From positions 1-12,194 of the forward strand of contig JAIENF010000080.1 in NCBI GenBank assembly GCA_019751575.1: a DNA stretch of 12,194 nucleotides, in the 5' to 3' direction. Position 1 is the stretch's first letter. Each line of letters begins with the position of its first letter. The stretch comes from Burkholderiales bacterium. GTDB lineage: Bacteria > Pseudomonadota > Gammaproteobacteria > Burkholderiales > CAIKXV01. Under the pieces are notes generated by a model that saw nothing but the letters and a program-made list of their open reading frames with translations, was not told the origin of the DNA and ran no database searches. Made by a program: the position numbers and the translations under genes. Shown here piece after piece: positions 7,908 through 12,194 of this stretch.

Positions 7908-10130
7908 CTAGCCCGCCACCTTTCGGCGGGCTGATCCGCCGCCCGCGACAGGCGCCGCCTCGAACCGGGCGACGGACTTGCGCAGGTCCACCGCCAGGTA
8001 CTGCAGGCGGCGGGCGGCAGCTTCGGCCTCGCCCACGGCCTGTGCGTTCGCCTCGCTCATGCGCGCGATCTCCTCGATGCAGTGGGCGATGCCCTCGGTG
8101 GCGATCCGCTGCGCACCGGTCGCCTCGGCGATCTCGCGGATCATTGTGCGATTCTCGGCCACGCTGCGGCCGATCCCTTCCAGCGCGTGGGCGGCCGCTG
8201 CTGCCTGCTCGACCCCCGCGCCGGCCTTGTCGGTGCAACCCGACATGGTCGCCACGGCACTCGTGGTGTCGCCGATGATCGAGGCGATCACCTCGGCGAT
8301 CTCCTGCGTCGAGCGCGAGGTGCGTTCGGCCAGCTTGCGCACTTCGTCCGCGACGACCGCGAAGCCGCGCCCCTGTTCGCCGGCGCGCGCCGCCTCGATC
8401 GCGGCGTTGAGCGCCAGCAGGTTGGTCTGGCCGGCGATGTCGTGGATCGTGCGGGCGATGCCGTCAATCTGCTGCGACCGTTCGCCCAGCCGCTGCACCA
8501 CCGTGCTCGAATCCCGGATGGATGCTGCGATGGCTTCGACGTCGCGTGCCGTCCGGCCGACGACCTGATGGCCGGCATCGGAGGCCTCGCCGGCTACATC
8601 CGACAGCCGGGCTGCGACCGCCGCGTTGTCGGCGACGTGTGCGACGCTGACCGTCACCTCTTCGACCGCACTCGCGGCATCGGCGGCGCTTTCGCTCTGC
8701 TGGCGCGACGCAGCCGCGATCGCGTTCGACGTGCCTGCGAGCTCGTCCGACGCGAGGCCGAGGCGCGCGGTTGCGGCGCTGACCGAGCGCACCGTCTCCT
8801 CGGTCCTGTCGACGAAGCTGTTGATCCAGCGCGCCAGCGCAGCGCTGCCGTCTTCGGCGAGCGACGAGGCGTGCAGCCGGCCGGACAGGGGGCCACCGCA
8901 TTCCGCGATGTGCAGGAAGTGGGCAGACATCGTTTCGATCGCGCGTGCCATCGGCGCGACCGTCCACCGATGGAAGAGCCAGGCCGCGGCCACCGCCCAT
9001 GCGCCGAGCGCCATTGCATGCGCGGCCGGTGATGCTCCGATCGCATGGCGCAGCAGCGCGTCGAGCGCCGCGGTGGCCAGTGCCAGCCCGCAGAATGCGC
9101 GCATCGATCGATAGCCCGGCGGCCGCATCCGGCACGCCTCCTCGAGGTCGGCCTCGCACATCATGCCCCAGCGGTCGGGCGAGCCCGGCAGGCTGAAGGT
9201 GATTCCCTTGCCGATCACCGGCACGTGCCGGTAGTCGGGATAGCCTGGGTAGCCGGCGAACAGGTTGCTTCCCCTGCGGATGGTCTCCTGCACGCCGGGA
9301 TGCAGCGTGCCGGTGGCCGGATCATTGAACACGAGTTCGAACTCCGTGTGCGCGGCGATGCGCACCGTGCCCCAACGTGTGTGCACGCCGTCGCGCAGGT
9401 TGTCCCCGCCCGTGAAGGTGCGGTCTTCGAACCGCGAGCGCGACAGGGCCGTGCCCGGGCGTATCGACCGATCGAAGCGGGACTCGGCCATGAAGAGGTA
9501 GTTGTCGCCGGAGTCCGGGAACACATGTCCTGCCTCGCGCTGGATCAGGTCGCTCATGACATCGTTCGGCACCCGTGCGCACAGGCAGCCCAGCGTGCGT
9601 CCTTCGCTGCGTACCGGCTGCCGGAACATCAGGGTCACCGCGTCATGGAACTTCGACGTGGTCGCGCCGAGCGCGAGCGTCCGAGCATCCACGTAGGGTC
9701 CGTGCAGGAAGGGCGCAGCCAGTCCTGCGGCCAGTGCGCCAGGCTGGTCGTCCTCGCTGCCGATGCGCTGCCGGCAGGTGGATGCGACGACCCGGCCGTC
9801 GGCGGCGACATAAGCCAGTTCGGAGATCTCCGGGCGTGCATCGAGCGCTGCCTGCAGCAAGGCCAGGTCTGGCGAAAAGCCGGGGGATCCCTGGGCGCAG
9901 GCGCCCGCAAGGTCGCGTGCCACGGCCTCCAGGAACTGCCAGTGGCCATTGGTCCAGTCGACCAGCAGGCGATGACGGGTCGCCGCAACGCCTTCGAAGG
10001 TCGCCTCCAGCAGCGGCCGGCGGCTGCCGTTGGCGATGCAGGCCCACCCGAGCGCGAGACGTCCGTTTCGCCCTGACCACGGGAGCCATCCGCGCCCGCC
10101 GCCATTGAACACCTGTGCTGGATCTGTCAT
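7908..10130 (-). CDS. Methyl-accepting chemotaxis protein with dCache-like sensor
   Basis: A chemoreceptor of 740 residues that would pass ligand state to the CheA/CheW array. Residues about 40-335 look like a double Cache sensor: [12 protein letters not shown] near 107-118, [10 protein letters not shown] at 211-220, and the typical distal segment [11 protein letters not shown] at 299-309 and [11 protein letters not shown]. Hydrophobic segments lie at about 345-364 and 372-388, followed by a short HAMP-like linker. The signalling domain occupies about 450-720. Its conserved hairpin tip is near 581-590 ([10 protein letters not shown]), flanked by [16 protein letters not shown] and [28 protein letters not shown] at 489-496 resembles a methylation-helix segment. 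No CheR-tethering NWETF-type tail is present. No full N-terminal membrane helix is seen; only LALGWACIA at 26-34 is hydrophobic. The ATG at 10130 has GGGAAG 5 bases upstream. A FliA-type promoter precedes it. The ligand cannot be predicted. Confidence 0.93.
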   Translation of the reverse strand: MTDPAQVFNGGGRGWLPWSGRNGRLALGWACIANGSRRPLLEATFEGVAATRHRLLVDWTNGHWQFLEAVARDLAGACAQGSPGFSPDLALLQAALDARPEISELAYVAADGRVVASTCRQRIGSEDDQPGALAAGLAAPFLHGPYVDARTLALGATTSKFHDAVTLMFRQPVRSEGRTLGCLCARVPNDVMSDLIQREAGHVFPDSGDNYLFMAESRFDRSIRPGTALSRSRFEDRTFTGGDNLRDGVHTRWGTVRIAAHTEFELVFNDPATGTLHPGVQETIRRGSNLFAGYPGYPDYRHVPVIGKGITFSLPGSPDRWGMMCEADLEEACRMRPPGYRSMRAFCGLALATAALDALLRHAIGASPAAHAMALGAWAVAAAWLFHRWTVAPMARAIETMSAHFLHIAECGGPLSGRLHASSLAEDGSAALARWINSFVDRTEETVRSVSAATARLGLASDELAGTSNAIAAASRQQSESAADAASAVEEVTVSVAHVADNAAVAARLSDVAGEASDAGHQVVGRTARDVEAIAASIRDSSTVVQRLGERSQQIDGIARTIHDIAGQTNLLALNAAIEAARAGEQGRGFAVVADEVRKLAERTSRSTQEIAEVIASIIGDTTSAVATMSGCTDKAGAGVEQAAAAAHALEGIGRSVAENRTMIREIAEATGAQRIATEGIAHCIEEIARMSEANAQAVGEAEAAARRLQYLAVDLRKSVARFEAAPVAGGGSARRKVAG
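7910..7932. terminator. Shared hairpin between convergent leuA and receptor genes
   Basis: AGCCCGCC (7910-7917) and GGCGGGCT (7925-7932) form a perfect 8-bp stem with a 7-base loop containing TTT. It begins 16 bases past the leuA stop and also includes the stop and last codons of the minus-strand receptor. It can work in both directions, although neither side has a long T-run. Confidence 0.55.
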
Positions 10131-10147
10131 CCCGTCTTCCCGGTTCG

Positions 10148-10186
10148 TCGTCCCGGGGGGGACGAGGGGACGGCCGCTGCCGTCCC
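10148..10186. other. Tandem hairpins in the receptor 5' leader, with a G7 tract
   Basis: TCGTCCC (10148-10154) pairs with GGGACGA (10159-10165) over GGGG, and GGGACGGC (10167-10174) pairs with GCCGTCCC (10179-10186) over CGCT. Both are perfect stems and are adjacent, with one base between. They lie between the predicted sigma-28 transcript start and the receptor ATG, and downstream of DUF2069 on the same strand. They could end the wrbA-DUF2069 transcript or structure the receptor leader. The G7 run at 10155-10161 spans the loop and right arm of the first. Confidence 0.6.
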
Positions 10187-10197
10187 GTGCACTGGAG

Positions 10198-10221
10198 GTT
10201 ACGGCTGCGACAGCGGTGACT

Positions 10222-10224
<3 letters not shown>
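10198..10224 (-). promoter_or_regulatory. Candidate FliA (sigma-28) flagellar-class promoter
   Basis: On the minus strand, TAAAGTCA (10224-10217) is followed by 11 bases and then GCCGTAAC (10205-10198). The known FliA consensus is TAAAGTTT, 11 bases, GCCGATAA, so the TAAAG and GCCG cores and their spacing match exactly. The -35 TAAA contains the stop codon of DUF2069. Transcription would start near 10190, about 60 bases before the receptor ATG. The placement ahead of a chemoreceptor gene fits the usual FliA regulon. Confidence 0.7.
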
Positions 10225-11260
<1,036 letters not shown>

Positions 11261-11291
11261 GGAAGCCCTACGCAGGCTGCGCGGGAACGGC

Positions 11292-11297
11292 GACAAT
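11292..11297 (+). promoter_or_regulatory. Weak -10-like element for the YihY-family gene
   Basis: GACAAT matches TATAAT at 4 of 6. It would place a transcript start near 11304, just before the ATG at 11312. No convincing -35 is visible, so this is a low-certainty call resting mainly on its position. Confidence 0.25.
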
Positions 11298-11311
11298 AGG
11301 GGCCGCTGTCG

Positions 11312-12194
11312 ATGCACCGGCGCTCGATCCGGTCCGCGCCATGCTGCAGCAGGATCCCGCCACCCCACCGACCGGCGATCGCCCGCCGACAGACCGCCGC
11401 CGTGTTCGCCAATCCACCCTCCGGATCGTTCGGACGCTCGCTGCGCGACAGCTGGCAGGCCGTGCAACTCGCGTCTTCGCGCTTCCGGGAAGCGCGTTGC
11501 GTCGATTCGGCGTCCAACCTGGCGTTCACCACGCTGATCGCGATCGTGCCCCTGCTCGCCATCGGCTTCGCGATCGCCAGTGCATTCCCGGTGTTCGGCG
11601 AGGTCACCGAACAGGTCCGCATGTTCGCCAGCAGCACCCTGCTGCCGGAGGCGGCAGACCGCGTGGTCAGCGTCTACCTGAGCGAGTTCGCGGCCAATGC
11701 AGCGCGGGTATCGGCGATCGGCCTGGGGGTGCTCGTGGTGACTGCGATGGTGCTGGTGCTCACCATCGAAAGCGCATTCGACGACATCTGGCGCACCGGC
11801 AACCTCGGCCGCCGCGCGCCGCGCCTCGCGGTCTACAGCATGCTGGTGACGGCAGGGCCGCTGCTGATCGGCGCCGGTCTCTGGCTCACCTCGCTGCTCG
11901 TGTCCTGGTCCATGGGGTGGTTCACCTACCTCGATGAAGTCGTGCTCAACGCGCTGCGACTGGTGCCGTTCGTGCTGACCATCGCCGCCTTCGGCCTGCT
12001 GTACTACGCGCTGCCCAACCAGCGCGTGCGCGCGGGCGATGCCGCCATCGGCGGGCTGGTCGCCGGCGTGCTGTTCGAACTGACCAAGCGCGCCTTCGGG
12101 CTGTACGTCACCCACATCGGCGCCTACCAGGTGATCTACGGCGCGTTCGCCACGGTGCCGATCTTCCTGATGTGGGTCTACCTGTCCTGGCTCG
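11312..12194 (+). CDS. yihY: YihY/BrkB (UPF0761) family inner-membrane protein, 3' end missing
   Basis: This reading frame runs open off the right edge, with about 294 codons visible. It has the layout of the YihY/BrkB family: an amphipathic start (LRDSWQAVQLASSRFREARC), a first membrane helix with the hallmark NLAFTTLIAIVPLLAIGFA, a soluble segment (LLPEAADRVVSVYLSEF), then further helices, including VSAIGLGVLVVTAMVLVLT followed by the family motif IESAFDDIWR. Later conserved features are YYALPNQRVR, GGLVAGVLFELTKRAFGLYV and YQVIYGAFATVPIFLMWVYLSWL, close to the usual end of the membrane domain. The biochemical role is unsettled: the old RNase BN assignment was withdrawn. The start is uncertain. 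An in-frame TAG lies at 11297, and ATG 11312 or GTG 11402 are possible. The first 30 residues (Arg/Pro/Cys-rich) do not look conserved. Confidence 0.9.
   Translation, partial: MHRRSIRSAPCCSRIPPPHRPAIARRQTAAVFANPPSGSFGRSLRDSWQAVQLASSRFREARCVDSASNLAFTTLIAIVPLLAIGFAIASAFPVFGEVTEQVRMFASSTLLPEAADRVVSVYLSEFAANAARVSAIGLGVLVVTAMVLVLTIESAFDDIWRTGNLGRRAPRLAVYSMLVTAGPLLIGAGLWLTSLLVSWSMGWFTYLDEVVLNALRLVPFVLTIAAFGLLYYALPNQRVRAGDAAIGGLVAGVLFELTKRAFGLYVTHIGAYQVIYGAFATVPIFLMWVYLSWL

Overview
The window looks like a housekeeping segment of a high-GC betaproteobacterial chromosome. The protein sequences are betaproteobacterial in type. So is the gene order: an ECF-like sigma factor plus DUF3619 divergent from ilvI-ilvH-ilvC-psd-pssA-leuA, and a wrbA-DUF2069 pair divergent from a YihY/BrkB gene. 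The genus cannot be fixed from the sequence alone. There are no rRNA or tRNA genes, insertion sequences, CRISPR arrays or phage genes.

Layout. Minus strand, 1-797: the 5' end of a DUF3619 gene and the sigma factor gene before it, joined by a 4-base GTGA overlap. Between the sigma factor and ilvI is a divergent regulatory region. It holds a good sigma-70-like promoter, a leader of about 155 nt and a five-copy 12-nt tandem repeat. Plus strand, 1018-6066: ilvI, ilvH, ilvC, psd, pssA. The last three are translationally coupled (TGATG and ATGA overlaps), while GC-rich hairpins lie in the two earlier gaps and after pssA. From 6067 to 6355 is a leuA control region with a candidate promoter, a 28-codon ORF rich in Leu/Val/Ile that begins almost at the predicted transcript start, and mutually exclusive hairpins. 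leuA runs 6356-7894 and ends at a hairpin shared with the convergent chemoreceptor gene (minus, 7908-10130). That receptor gene has a FliA-type (sigma-28) promoter whose -35 overlaps the stop codon of the gene before it, DUF2069. DUF2069 is itself coupled to wrbA by an ATGA overlap. A perfect TATAAT lies upstream of wrbA. A YihY/BrkB-family membrane protein gene runs off the right edge.

How the genes work together. IlvI/IlvH (acetohydroxyacid synthase large and small subunits) and IlvC supply the shared steps to valine and isoleucine and the precursor for leucine, and LeuA commits carbon to leucine. PssA makes phosphatidylserine from CDP-diacylglycerol and Psd decarboxylates it to phosphatidylethanolamine, so the two coupled genes are consecutive membrane-lipid steps inside an amino-acid operon. 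The chemoreceptor is a separate motility-linked unit.

Most of the window is ordinary conserved metabolism. No new multi-gene system was found. The items most worth checking are the candidate Leu attenuator/leader peptide before leuA, the repeat-bearing ilvI leader, the sigma-28 promoter of the receptor, the receptor's odd membrane topology, and the missing conventional start codon of the sigma factor.
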